Positions 41,320 through 50,397 of a stretch of DNA of 64,000 nt are shown piece by piece. Positions within the stretch are counted from its first letter, which is position 1, and every line of letters starts with the position of its first letter. The DNA is taken from positions 248,001 through 312,000 of the forward strand of contig NZ_JAAGOB010000004.1 in the NCBI RefSeq assembly GCF_010550695.1. Direction: 5' to 3'. Below the pieces are notes generated by a model. The model was given only the letters and a program-made list of their open reading frames with translations. It was not told where the DNA came from and made no database searches. The position numbers and the translations under genes were made by a program. The DNA is from Phytoactinopolyspora alkaliphila. Its GTDB lineage: Bacteria; Actinomycetota; Actinomycetes; Jiangellales; Jiangellaceae.

Positions 41320-41345
41320 TCGACGGCGACGGTGTCGTAAGCCAC
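41200..41345 (-). pseudogene. Fragment of a class I methyltransferase
   Basis: On the minus strand, GTG at 41345 opens VAYDTVAVDYAEVVKAE, then TAG, then AAKPW in frame, then a one-base loss, then RAMLAAFAELVRDG and GSVADIGCG. This is the classical start of small actinobacterial SAM methyltransferases (YD.VA.DYAELL...AAKPLDRA...VADVGCGPGR). Homology stops after the SAM glycine motif. A stop, a frameshift and a 3' truncation make it a pseudogene. It lies antisense to the GNAT tail. Confidence 0.7.
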
Positions 41346-41626
41346 TCTCGTGGCTCGCAGAGTGGGGCGGCTCCGTCAGGCGCAGGACCCTACCCTGCGA
41401 GCGGACCCGACGAGCGGCAGCGACCGCTGAAAAAAATGTCTCGGCAGCAACGCGGTGGTGCCCGTCCGGTGCTGACGGTGAACCCGCCCGACACGGCCGG
41501 TCACTGGCCGACACGAGGGCCCAAGCTCGCTAGTTCTTTATGGTGAGCATTCTCTGGACTCGCATGTCAGCTCGGTCCCAGCTGTCCCGGGGAGCTACAC
41601 CCAGGCATGAAATCCTGCTTTGAGCG
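41346..41626. other. Gene-free stretch beyond jetC
   Basis: 281 bases downstream (minus strand) of jetC, where a jetD gene would be expected. I see no conserved ORF, no clear terminator and no palindromic element copy. A run of A/T near 41430 follows a short CAGCG/CGCTG hairpin, in the wrong order for a minus-strand terminator. Confidence 0.6.
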
Positions 41627-44600
41627 TCAGCCCAGCCGCTGCGCGGAGTGTTCGGCGAACCCGGTGCCCCGCGACGCCAGCTCGCTGAACGTTGCCGACG
41701 TGGCGCTCGAGCGCGCCCCGTCGGGACTGACCCGCTTGTCCACCAGGACGGCCTGCCCGATGAAGGGCTCCAGGATCCCCGACATCCGGATCGGAGCGGC
41801 GATGATGAGCTGGAAGCCGAACTCGTCGAATGCGGCGAGGGCCTGCTGGGAAAACGCCTCGTCGGACTTGCTGAACGCCTCGTCCAGCATGAGTGGCGCG
41901 AAGTGTGGCCGGCCATCGGAATCGGGATCGGCGAGGTTGTAACTCAGCGCCGCGGCAAGGCAGAACGCCACCAGCTTCTCCTGCTCGCCGCCGGAACTCG
42001 ATGCTGTGTTGCGGTACGTGGCCACGACTTGGCCGTCGCTGCCGCTCTCCACGCCGTAGAAGAAGTAGTTGGTACGCACATCCAGTACGGCCACGCGCCA
42101 TCGTCGCGACTCGGCGTCGTCGTCGGTGAAACGCGTCATCAGCGTCCGGACCCGGCGGAACTGGGCCAGGAGCTTGTCCTGGTCGCGCCGTGCGGCCGGG
42201 GCGTCGCGCAGCAACGCGTCGACATTGCGGCGGAACTCCTTGACCTCACCGGGCGGATTGGCGCGGTAGGCGATCTGCAGATGCGTTCCGGCGTTGAACT
42301 CGACCCGGGACAGACCCGTGTTGACCATGGCGATGCGGCTTTCGATCTCCGTCGCCGCGTTCTCGATGGCGCGCTGCAGCACGCTGATCGACGGAACCAT
42401 GTCCTCGCTGATCATCTGCTGGAACCTGCCCATGGCGTGCGGCAGCCGCCGCCGGACGATGTCGGCGTGCAGCGCGGCGAAGTCGGCGCCGGAGCGCTCG
42501 ACGTCGCCGCTGGCGTCCGGCGCGGAGTCCGGCCACTCCTCGACGAACCGCTCGATGGCCGCTTTGACCTTGGCGTAGGCGTACCGGCGGTCGGCATCGG
42601 CGGTCTCCCGACGGCGTTCGAGCTCCTTGCGGAATGCCACTCGGACCTGGCCGATGTTGTCAGGCGTCACAGGCAGCTCGATGTCGGCGAACACCTCATC
42701 GAGGTAGGCGCGGTGGTCCTCGTCGCTGATCTCGTGCGGCTTCTCCACCTCCCGTTCGAGTATGTCCAGCCAGGCGGTGCGCCGCTCGGTCAGCGCGCTG
42801 AGCTTGTTGCGCACGTCGGAGCAGGCATCCGAGACGGACTGCCACCGTGTCTCCGCGGTGGTGCGGTCGTCCTCGAGTCGTTGCAGGTCGACGTTGTCGG
42901 CCTTGAGCTGATCGATGCGCTCGGCATACGCCTGTGCACCGGCCGCGGCGGACCAGTGATCGAGCTGGGTCCAGCTCTCGTAGCCGCCGAGCTGCGACGC
43001 GGCGTCGATGGTGGACTCCAGATCGCGGTAGCGGCGATCCAGAGCTTCCGCGTCCGCGCGGGCCTTCTCCTCGTCGGTGGCGAGGCGGCCGGCCTCGGCC
43101 TCCACTGCGCGGCGCTTCGCCGTGACGTCGCCGCCCAGGATGTAGGACGCGGGGTCGGTGAGCTCACGCCGGTCGTCCTTGCGGTAGTGGCTGCCGGGCA
43201 GCTTCACCGTGCCGCGCACCGTGACGGCGATCCGGTGCTCTTCCAGCTCGTCGGTGGTCTCCACACAGACATGGTCGAACCGGGACGCCAGCTGCCCGGC
43301 CAGCCATGGCCCGCACGGATGTGACTCGTCCACGGTGAGCTTCCCGGCCAGGGTGCCGGCCTTGGGACTCTCGGGTGCCTCGGTACCCTCCGGCACGACG
43401 CTGTACTCGACCACGCCGCGCATGTCGTGATTGTCGACGAACGCCTGCACCGCCGTACGGTGTCGTTCCGGAACCAGCAAGCGCAGCCCGTATGCGCGCA
43501 GCACCTTCTCGGCCGCGGGTCGCCAGCGCTCCTCGTCCGCAGCCACGTCGATCAGTTCGGCCGCGTAGGGCAGCTCGTTCACCGGCACCCCGGCGCCGTC
43601 GGCGATGGCCTCCCGCCGCTGGGTCTCGCGTGGCGGTATCAGTGAGCGGGAGCCGCCCAGCGAGTCCAGCTCCGCGACCTTGGCTTGATGCCGCTTGCGG
43701 GCCTGGCCGGCGGCGGCGAAGACGGCGTGTCGCCGCGGTTCGATCTCGTCGCGTTCCTTCGTGGCCTCCGCGATGATCCGCGGGAGGCTTTCGCGCAGCT
43801 TTGAGAAGGCCTTCTCGTCCTCGGGGCAGGGCTGGCCGATGCGCTCGACAAGGCCACCGTAGGCCCGATAGGTGCGTTCGCGTGCGCTGGCCTCGCCGCT
43901 GGCGGCCTCGTACCGGAGCTTGACGTCTTCGAGAACCTGGCCCTCGCGGCGCAGTTGCTCATCGAGCGACACATAGGCGGCTTTCGCCTCCTCGTACCGC
44001 CGCTCGTGTTCCCCGAGGTCCGCGTCGAGGACCTTGATCTCTTGGTCCAGCCCGTCCAGGGCGTCCCGAATGGCGCGCACATGAACGCCGCGGACGTACT
44101 CCTCCATCGGGTCGCCGAGCAGGGCCTCGGCAAGCGTGTGCGTGTGCCCGGATTCCCGGTACGCTGACCAGTTCTCCGGCACGTCGCGCAGCACCTTCTC
44201 CTGCGCGTGGGCCCGCCGCGCCGTCTCGTACGCCTCGTTGAGCGGGGTGAAAGCGTCGAGCATCTTCTGCGCGGCGTCGAACGTCGCCGGCTCGTCGAGC
44301 ATGTTGCCGCGGATGAAGAGGTTGAGGTCGCCGACGTTCTTCATCGCTTTCGCCTTGCCCAGAAGGGACAACGCGGTCTTGGAGCCACCCAGGCCGATCC
44401 GTTTGCCGAGCTCACGCATGTAGGCGGCCTGGCTCTCCGGATAGTGCGCGGGATGTTTGGCCTTGAACCACCGGGTGTCGAAATTGCGCTGCGCCCACTC
44501 GTCGAGCACGGTGAGGTCGAGGTGGCCGTGGTGCAGCTGGAACATCGTCTTCATCGACGCGCCATCGGTCTCCGCGCCGGTGAACCACTTCACCACCACT

Positions 44601-45007
44601 GCCGTGGTGGTCGCGTCCACACCATCGGAGTAGGTAGCGGCGATGGCCGACCAGGTGGGCTTGCCGCCGCGCAGGTAGCGCACCTTGGACCGGTTGTGCT
44701 CGTCGTTCGTCTCCGACCAGGCACCTCGGACATAGTCCGCGACGCTCCGGGTCGCCTGCTTGGCGCCGCGTACATTGAGGTCCGCCGAGGCGTTGAAACG
44801 CTGATCGTGCGTGGGAAGCAGCACCGCGGAGTGGGCGTCCATCAGGGAAGACTTGCCCGAACCGGACGGGCCGGTGAACAGGACACCGCGCTCATCGATG
44901 GGGAGGTCCTTGTAGCCGTTGAACGTTCCCCAGTTGATCACTTGCAGCCGGATCAGCCGGAACTGGCCGAGGAAGATGGTGCGGGGGCCGGGATGGTCAG
45001 GCGTCAT
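41627..45007 (-). CDS. jetC: JetC/MksB-type SMC-like ATPase (Wadjet)
   Basis: A 1126-residue SMC-like ATPase. Walker A is FTGPSGSGKSSLMDA (residues 45-59), then long coiled coil with a hinge region, then the C-terminal signature SSSGGEQEKLVAF and Walker B PLMLDEAFSKSDEAF. In Wadjet (JetABCD) and MksBEF, this subunit extrudes DNA loops. Start ATG at 45007 overlaps the jetB stop (ATGA). The nuclease partner jetD is absent after it. Confidence 0.93.
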   Translation of the reverse strand: MTPDHPGPRTIFLGQFRLIRLQVINWGTFNGYKDLPIDERGVLFTGPSGSGKSSLMDAHSAVLLPTHDQRFNASADLNVRGAKQATRSVADYVRGAWSETNDEHNRSKVRYLRGGKPTWSAIAATYSDGVDATTTAVVVKWFTGAETDGASMKTMFQLHHGHLDLTVLDEWAQRNFDTRWFKAKHPAHYPESQAAYMRELGKRIGLGGSKTALSLLGKAKAMKNVGDLNLFIRGNMLDEPATFDAAQKMLDAFTPLNEAYETARRAHAQEKVLRDVPENWSAYRESGHTHTLAEALLGDPMEEYVRGVHVRAIRDALDGLDQEIKVLDADLGEHERRYEEAKAAYVSLDEQLRREGQVLEDVKLRYEAASGEASARERTYRAYGGLVERIGQPCPEDEKAFSKLRESLPRIIAEATKERDEIEPRRHAVFAAAGQARKRHQAKVAELDSLGGSRSLIPPRETQRREAIADGAGVPVNELPYAAELIDVAADEERWRPAAEKVLRAYGLRLLVPERHRTAVQAFVDNHDMRGVVEYSVVPEGTEAPESPKAGTLAGKLTVDESHPCGPWLAGQLASRFDHVCVETTDELEEHRIAVTVRGTVKLPGSHYRKDDRRELTDPASYILGGDVTAKRRAVEAEAGRLATDEEKARADAEALDRRYRDLESTIDAASQLGGYESWTQLDHWSAAAGAQAYAERIDQLKADNVDLQRLEDDRTTAETRWQSVSDACSDVRNKLSALTERRTAWLDILEREVEKPHEISDEDHRAYLDEVFADIELPVTPDNIGQVRVAFRKELERRRETADADRRYAYAKVKAAIERFVEEWPDSAPDASGDVERSGADFAALHADIVRRRLPHAMGRFQQMISEDMVPSISVLQRAIENAATEIESRIAMVNTGLSRVEFNAGTHLQIAYRANPPGEVKEFRRNVDALLRDAPAARRDQDKLLAQFRRVRTLMTRFTDDDAESRRWRVAVLDVRTNYFFYGVESGSDGQVVATYRNTASSSGGEQEKLVAFCLAAALSYNLADPDSDGRPHFAPLMLDEAFSKSDEAFSQQALAAFDEFGFQLIIAAPIRMSGILEPFIGQAVLVDKRVSPDGARSSATSATFSELASRGTGFAEHSAQRLG

Positions 45008-45801
45008 AGGTCGATCCCTTCGGCGGCCGGCTCTTCGGTCTCGACACCGTCGCCGCCTTCGGGCACGGCCTCGCCGCGGGCGATCGCGCGATAGCGCTGG
45101 GTCAGGGCCTCGACCCGGTCCGCGGTGAGGATCGAGGTGATGACGCCGTGAATCACGTACCGGTCGGTTCCCTTCACCGGCTTGATGATGGCGGCGTCGT
45201 CGAGCGACTTGATCGCGGCGGCGACCTTCTTCTGGAACGACGCCTCGTCGGTGTCGTCGCCCCGTTTGTACGCCATCATGTAGTCGATCATGTCCGTGGA
45301 CTCGACCACCGGGCTCTCCGGCGAGGCGAGGTACTGCTGATAGAGGTAGAGCGTGAGCGTGCTGGCGGCCAGGCTCAGTGTCTTGGTGCGGAGGATGGCA
45401 CGGCTGTGCGGGCTGGGGTCGTCGGCCTGGCGGGTGAAGGCGTAGCGGTGCTCGTGGTTGATCTCCAGCAGGAGGCCGAGCTCGGACAGGCGGCTGCGTA
45501 GCTGCTTCTCGTGCTGGAGCAGCACCGCCCAGTGCTTGCTGTCCTTGCCGCTCACATGCGGGGCCGCCACCAGTTCCTGCAAGGCCCAGCAGACCTGGGG
45601 CGGTAGCTGGCTGGTGTCCCCGTCGAAACGCGGCTCGAACGCCGCGGTGCCGACCCGGGTGCCGGGAGCGTCGCTCGCGGAATCGTCGAAGACCTCCGTG
45701 GGGTCGAACGTGGAGGGCGGTATCGCGCTCTCTTCGGCGAACAGCCCGTCGTCGTCGGCCATGGGAAGCCCGGAATCCATCACGCTGGGCGTATCAGCCA
45801 T
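45004..45801 (-). CDS. jetB: JetB/MksE-type subunit (DUF4194)
   Basis: A 265-residue protein with DUF4194 features: ELVAAPHVSGKDSKHWAVLL, RSRLSELGLLLEINHEHRYAF, LYLYQQYLA and a winged-helix C-terminus (VIHGVITSILTADRVEAL). It should be the KITE-type subunit joining JetA to JetC. The first 60 residues are acidic and variable. The ATG at 45801 overlaps the jetA stop by 8 bases; the longer upstream ORF is a shadow in jetA. Confidence 0.9.
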   Translation of the reverse strand: MADTPSVMDSGLPMADDDGLFAEESAIPPSTFDPTEVFDDSASDAPGTRVGTAAFEPRFDGDTSQLPPQVCWALQELVAAPHVSGKDSKHWAVLLQHEKQLRSRLSELGLLLEINHEHRYAFTRQADDPSPHSRAILRTKTLSLAASTLTLYLYQQYLASPESPVVESTDMIDYMMAYKRGDDTDEASFQKKVAAAIKSLDDAAIIKPVKGTDRYVIHGVITSILTADRVEALTQRYRAIARGEAVPEGGDGVETEEPAAEGIDL

Positions 45802-47335
45802 CGGCGGCCTCTTCCAGAAGGAGAGCTTGCTTGCGCAACATTCGGTGGCGGGTGAGCGGCGCCGCGGGGTCGGGGATCGGCTCCGCGAACTCGATGGAGG
45901 GCAGACTGATCTCGCGGACCCCCCGGAGCGTGTGGACGCGTGTGCTGACGCGCTGGCGTGGATCGACGACGCCGCACCGGGCGGCCAGCGACCACAGCCC
46001 AATGACGTCACCGGTCCGGGGCTCGTCCAGGTGATCGAGCACGTCGGGCATGGTGGCGGATCCACTGGTGGTCCGAAGCGCGGCATTGACGGCGGTTCGC
46101 AGCGCTGCCCAGTCGATGGACTCGCGCCCGACGAGAGACGCCGGGTCCATCGCGAACTCGTCGCCGGATCCTGTGATCGGATCCGGCGGGTCACCGATGC
46201 CTTCATGCATGCGCAGCCGCCCCGCCGACATGGTCTCGGCGCTGCTCATCGGCAGGACGAATCCGACGTCCCGGCCACCGTGCGTGTGCTGGAATGCCTC
46301 CGCGGCGGCGGCCTGCGCCTCGTTGACGAGGACGCGCATGCTGCGGTAATGCAACGCGTCACCGCCACGCACGAAGTTGTTCATGCGGCGGAATGCCACC
46401 GCGCGGGCCTCTTCCACTTCCCGCACGCGATCCCACATGGCGTCGATGAAGCCGGCCAGTGACTCGACGATGTCGGCGGGCAGGTCTTCGACGTGCGTGA
46501 GGATCTGCTCGATGTCCGCCTCCAATTGAGCACGCTGGGACGGCATGGCGATCAGGGTGGCGAAGGCCCGGAAGGCCTGTCCCTCGGCGGCCTCGGAGAT
46601 GACATCGTGCCCCTCGAACATCCGGTCCAGCGATTCGGCGAAGGCGGCCGGATCGTCGCCGAGGCTCTGCCGGATGAGCGCGGTGGTGTTGGCCTGCATC
46701 TGCTCGCCGTAGCGGGCGATGTCCGCGGGTATGCGCTCGGTCAGCTGGGTCAGAGCGGTCACCTTGTCCACCAGCTCACGCTGGTCGACGGCGGGTGCAT
46801 GCTCGTCGTCGAGCGCCTCTCGCTGCGCCGTCAGCATCGCGATCTGTTCGTCGATAGCCTGCCTGCGTGCCGCCGGATCCGGGCTCGCCTCGGTGGCGAT
46901 CTGCCGGATCTCCGCCATCACCATCGACAGCGCCGACTCCGTGGCCAGCGACGTGTGCCGCTGCAGGTTGCGCATCTGCCGCACCGCCTGGCTGGCCCCG
47001 GATGTCAGCTGATACCGCTCGGTGTGGGTGGCGGGGTCGATGCTGCGCCGGACCCAGCCCTTCTTGGTCCAGCGGCTCAGCAGTGCGTCGGCGTCCGGCG
47101 TGGTGGCCGGCGCCGGTTCTCCGTCCGCGGGCAGATGGCCTCGCATCGGGCCGGTCAGGTCGGCGTCGATCTTGGCGGTGAGGGTCTCCCCGTCCACGAT
47201 CTGCCCGTCGCCGAGGTGCGCCGCCATCAGCGCGAGGTGCAGGAGCGCGTCGTTGGAGCGGAGCAGCGACATCGTCACATCCGCCGAGGCGTTGGCCCGG
47301 AATTCGCGCCAGAGTTGCTCGGCGTTGCGCTCCAT
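45794..47335 (-). CDS. jetA: JetA/MksF-type kleisin subunit (DUF3375)
   Basis: A 513-residue DUF3375 protein, the kleisin-like subunit of the Wadjet/MksBEF complex. Features: LLRSNDALLHLALMAAHLGD at the N-terminus, helical middle (LTQLTERIPADIARYGEQM), FVRGGDALHYRSMRVLV and a conserved C-terminus (HRMLRKQALLL). ATG at 47335 has GAGGGGG immediately upstream. First gene of jetABC; it starts 82 bases after cobQ on the same strand, and its promoter must lie there or in cobQ. Confidence 0.9.
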   Translation of the reverse strand: MERNAEQLWREFRANASADVTMSLLRSNDALLHLALMAAHLGDGQIVDGETLTAKIDADLTGPMRGHLPADGEPAPATTPDADALLSRWTKKGWVRRSIDPATHTERYQLTSGASQAVRQMRNLQRHTSLATESALSMVMAEIRQIATEASPDPAARRQAIDEQIAMLTAQREALDDEHAPAVDQRELVDKVTALTQLTERIPADIARYGEQMQANTTALIRQSLGDDPAAFAESLDRMFEGHDVISEAAEGQAFRAFATLIAMPSQRAQLEADIEQILTHVEDLPADIVESLAGFIDAMWDRVREVEEARAVAFRRMNNFVRGGDALHYRSMRVLVNEAQAAAAEAFQHTHGGRDVGFVLPMSSAETMSAGRLRMHEGIGDPPDPITGSGDEFAMDPASLVGRESIDWAALRTAVNAALRTTSGSATMPDVLDHLDEPRTGDVIGLWSLAARCGVVDPRQRVSTRVHTLRGVREISLPSIEFAEPIPDPAAPLTRHRMLRKQALLLEEAADG

Positions 47336-47417
47336 CCCCCTCACGCGTGGACACGATAATCCATGGCCCGGCGCGACGACGAGTCGTCTCAGCCGCTCGT
47401 TGCGCACGCGGTGACGA

Positions 47418-49004
47418 TCACCGGGGCGTGGATAGGACAGGGAGGCCGCCAGGAGGGCCGTGCTCGATGAGGCGTAGCAGCGCCGTTGTGTCGAGGTGGG
47501 TTTCCACCGCGTCGGCCAGCCGATTCAGCATCGTCTCCCGCTGCTCGGTGAAACCGGGTGCCGCGGCCGGACGCCAGCTGTGCCCGATCGTCTCGGCGAT
47601 CTCGACCAGCCAGGCGCGGCGGAAGTCGTCGTTCTCGAACGCGCCGTGCCAAGTGGTGCCCCACACGCTTCCGGCCCGCCAGCCGTCCAGGAACCGCTCG
47701 TAGCGTCCTGCAGAGCGTGCGTCCCGGCGCTCAGTGTGCAGGACGTCGGCGGGCGGAGCGTCGTCGTTGCGGGTGGCGACGCCGTGGTGGATCTCGTAGG
47801 CGGCGACGTCGTGCCCCCGCCACGACCCCGTCGGCCGGTCCAGCTTCTTGTCCGTGCCGAACGTCACCTCCGTCGGCAGCAGCCCCAGGCCGGGCACGGT
47901 GCGTCCGGATTCGACGGGATCGACGATCCGCTCGGCCAGCATCTGGTAGCCGCCGCAGATACCCAGCACCGGGAGACCGGCGCGGGCACGGGCGACGACG
48001 GCCGTGTCCAGGCCGCGTCCTCGCATCCAGGTCAGGTCGGAGACGGTGGCCCGGCTGCCGGGCAGGACGACGAGGTCGGCGGCGCTCACCACACCCGGAT
48101 CGGCGGTGAGCGTCACGGTGACGCCCGGTTCGCACGCCAGCGCGTCCACGTCGGTGGCGTTCGATACACGGGGAAAGCGCACGACGGCGACGGTCAACGG
48201 CCGGCTGCCACCACTGCGTCCTGCAGACCGTGCGTCGGGACACTCACTTTGCAGGACGCTGCTCTCGGTCCAGCCACCGATGGCCAAGGCATCTTCGGAG
48301 TCGATCCACACCCCGTCGAGCCAGGGTAGGACGCCGTAGACCGGCCGGCCGGTGAGTTCGGTGATGCGGTCCAGGCCGGGGCGGAGGACGTCGACGTCAC
48401 CGCGGAACTTGTTGATCACGAAACCGGTGAGGTGCCGCTGGTCAGCGGGGTCGAGCAAGGCGAGCGTCCCGTACATGGCGGCCAGCGACCCGCCGCGGTC
48501 CACATCCGCGACGACCACCACGGGCAGGTCGGCGTGTCTGGCCAGGCCCATGTTGACGTAGTCACCGGTGCGCAGGTTGATCTCCGCCGGGCTGCCCGCG
48601 CCTTCGCAGACGACGGCGTCGAACCTGGCCCGCAGCTCCGCCAGCGCGTCGAACGCGGTCTCGGCCAGTGCCTTCCGGCCGGTGGCGTACTCACCCGCTC
48701 GCAGCACGCCGTGCGGCTTGCCGAGGAGCACCACGTGGGAGGTGCGGTCGCTGCCCGGTTTGAGCAGCACCGGGTTCATCGCCGCTTCCGGCTCCACTCG
48801 GGCGGCCATCGCCTGCACCCATTGAGCGCGGCCGATCTCGGAACCGTCGGTGCAGACCATGGAGTTGTTCGACATGTTCTGCGCCTTGAACGGGGCCACC
48901 CGGATGCCCTGGCGGGTCAGCCAGCGGCAGATGCCGACTGTCACCAGGCTCTTGCCGGCGTCCGACGTCGTACCGGCCACCAGCAGACCACCACCGCGCG
49001 TCAC
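47418..49004 (-). CDS. cobQ: Cobyric acid synthase, with two palindromic-element insertions
   Basis: A 528-residue CobQ/CbiP that amidates four side chains of adenosylcobyrinic acid diamide. ATPase part: LVAGTTSDAGKSLVTVGIC, PFKAQNMSNNS, VCEGAGSPAEINL. Glutamine amidotransferase part: VLPGSRATVSDL, nucleophile Cys in VLGICGGYQMLAE, His in GTTWHGAFEND. Two palindromic elements are read in frame: VLQSECPDARSAGR in the inter-domain linker (about residue 250) and VLHTERRDARSAGR before the WHG motif (about residue 420). All catalytic motifs remain. Start GTG at 49004 overlaps the cobD stop (GTGA). Confidence 0.95.
   Translation of the reverse strand: MTRGGGLLVAGTTSDAGKSLVTVGICRWLTRQGIRVAPFKAQNMSNNSMVCTDGSEIGRAQWVQAMAARVEPEAAMNPVLLKPGSDRTSHVVLLGKPHGVLRAGEYATGRKALAETAFDALAELRARFDAVVCEGAGSPAEINLRTGDYVNMGLARHADLPVVVVADVDRGGSLAAMYGTLALLDPADQRHLTGFVINKFRGDVDVLRPGLDRITELTGRPVYGVLPWLDGVWIDSEDALAIGGWTESSVLQSECPDARSAGRSGGSRPLTVAVVRFPRVSNATDVDALACEPGVTVTLTADPGVVSAADLVVLPGSRATVSDLTWMRGRGLDTAVVARARAGLPVLGICGGYQMLAERIVDPVESGRTVPGLGLLPTEVTFGTDKKLDRPTGSWRGHDVAAYEIHHGVATRNDDAPPADVLHTERRDARSAGRYERFLDGWRAGSVWGTTWHGAFENDDFRRAWLVEIAETIGHSWRPAAAPGFTEQRETMLNRLADAVETHLDTTALLRLIEHGPPGGLPVLSTPR
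47702..47746. repeat. Palindromic element copy inside cobQ (distal)
   Basis: Arms GCGTCCTGCA (47703-47712) and TGCAGGACGT (47737-47746), core GCGCTCAG. Read by cobQ as DVLHTERRDARSAGRYE. Confidence 0.88.
48215..48261. repeat. Palindromic element copy inside cobQ (linker)
   Basis: Arms TGCGTCCTGCA (48215-48225) and TGCAGGACGC (48250-48259), core GACACTCA. Read by cobQ as SVLQSECPDARSAGRSG, in the same codon phase as the other coding copies. Confidence 0.88.
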
Positions 49005-50014
49005 GGGCGCCGCCCAGCGGTGATCCGGCGCGCGACGGCCAGTCCGATTATCCGGCCGACGACGACGCCGGCCAGGGAGCCCACGGAGACCGCGCGGGAG
49101 AGGCGGACCGCGCGTGGGATGTCGGCCGGTGTCACCGGCGGTCCGGACCCCAGAACCGGCCGTTCGTCCACCCCGTACGCGTACACCGTCCGGCCACCGA
49201 GTTGCCGGCCGAGTGCTCCCGCGAAGGCCGCCTCGACCACGCCCGCGTTCGGACTGGGATGCCGGTGCGCGTCACGTCTCCAGGCTAGGACGGCGTCGGC
49301 CGGACGGCCTCCTACGAGCGGCGCGGCCGCGGCGGCCAGCGCCCCGGAGAGTCGGGCCGGCAGAAGGTTCGCCAGGTCGTCGACCCTGGCGGATGCCCAT
49401 CCGAAGTTGCGGAAGCGTTCGTTCTTGTGCCCCACCATCGCGTCGAGCGTGTTGACGGCGCGGTACGCGGCCAGTCCCGGCAGGCCCGCGACGGCACCCC
49501 AGAACAGGGGAGCGACGACGGCGTCGGACGTGTTCTCCGCCACCGACTCGACCGTCGCCCGGGCGAGACCGGCGGGATCCAGGGATGCCGGGTCCCGTCC
49601 GCACAGATGGGGCAACCGTTGCCTGGCCGATTCGAGATCCCCGTCGCTGAGCGAGCGTCCCAGGAGTTCGGCCTCCCGGGTCAGGCTCCGGCCGCCGAGC
49701 ACCGCCCACGCGGTCGTGGCGACGGCGGTGGCCCGGGTGAGGTCGCCTGCGGACCATCGGTGTCGTGCCTGCCGTTCCGCTGCACGGCTCCCGAGCCGGG
49801 CGAGTGACCGGTCGACCGCCACTCCGGCGACGACGGGTATCCCTACGGCGACGGCTGTGTGCAGGGCGCCGCGTCGTCGTGAATCCGCCCACCAGGTGCG
49901 TTCGAGGACGCTGGCCGCGCGGCCGAAGCCGGCTACAGGATGGCCGCGCCGGGGGTCACCGAGGACGGCGTCGGCGACGAGTCCCGCGACGAGTCCGGCG
50001 GACGTGGCGACCAT
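49001..50014 (-). CDS. cobD: Adenosylcobinamide-phosphate synthase
   Basis: A 337-residue CobD/CbiB membrane enzyme that attaches aminopropanol phosphate to adenosylcobyric acid. Features: AGLVADAVLGDPRRGHPVAGFGR at the start, CGRDPASLDPAGLARATVES, SVAENTSDAVVAPLFWG, RAVNTLDAMVGHKNERFRNFG (each shown only in part in the family) and several hydrophobic helices. ATG at 50014 begins MVATSAGLVAG; GTG at 50017 precedes it directly, and the ribosome site is weak. Co-transcribed with cobQ; divergent from the ECF operon. Confidence 0.93.
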   Translation of the reverse strand: MVATSAGLVAGLVADAVLGDPRRGHPVAGFGRAASVLERTWWADSRRRGALHTAVAVGIPVVAGVAVDRSLARLGSRAAERQARHRWSAGDLTRATAVATTAWAVLGGRSLTREAELLGRSLSDGDLESARQRLPHLCGRDPASLDPAGLARATVESVAENTSDAVVAPLFWGAVAGLPGLAAYRAVNTLDAMVGHKNERFRNFGWASARVDDLANLLPARLSGALAAAAAPLVGGRPADAVLAWRRDAHRHPSPNAGVVEAAFAGALGRQLGGRTVYAYGVDERPVLGSGPPVTPADIPRAVRLSRAVSVGSLAGVVVGRIIGLAVARRITAGRRP

Positions 50015-50124
50015 CACTAGGCGTTCTCGTGCTTCACCATGCCTGCAGGCCTGGTAAAGCACGGAAAGGCATGGTTTACATGATCATTTGGCAGGGGTGT
50101 GGCGGTGGGTGGGTGTGGAATGTG

Positions 50125-50312
50125 GCATTCTTTCATCGCATCAGGTCTCTCGCGTTCGGGGAAAGCCGGTCCGAATCCGGCGCTGTCCCGCAACCGTAGA
50201 CCACCTCCGCGGAAGCGAAGAGCGACGGGCCAACGGTCCCAGGCTTGTGCTCGCCGCTCCCGCGGTTCGAGGTGGTAAGCCGGAATGCCCGGCGTGGGAG
50301 CGGCTCGAATAC
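50125..50312 (+). promoter_or_regulatory. Cobalamin riboswitch upstream of the SCO2322-like/ECF operon
   Basis: GGGGAAAGCCGGT, GAATCCGGCGCTGTCCCGCAACCGT (in parts) and, near the end, the B12-box equivalent GTAAGCCGGAATGCCCGGC at 50275-50293 are in canonical order. This copy differs strongly from the three minus-strand riboswitches. After it, arms GAGCCGGGAA (50332) and TTCCCGGGCTC (50365) can form a further stem before the GGAAAGGA ribosome site. The 383-base gene-free stretch 50015-50397 is almost filled by this leader and the divergent promoters. Confidence 0.88.
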
Positions 50313-50397
50313 TCGTCGAGGATCGCGGGTGAGCCGGGAACCGTGCCGTGCATTCTGCGGGACTTTCCCGGGCTCCACCGTGGAAAGGAACCCACAG

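Noticed and set aside
41530-41916. Possible jetD remnant in minus-strand ORFs after jetC
   Set aside because: These ORFs are frame-shifted shadows of the jetC 3' end and show no JetD-like motif.
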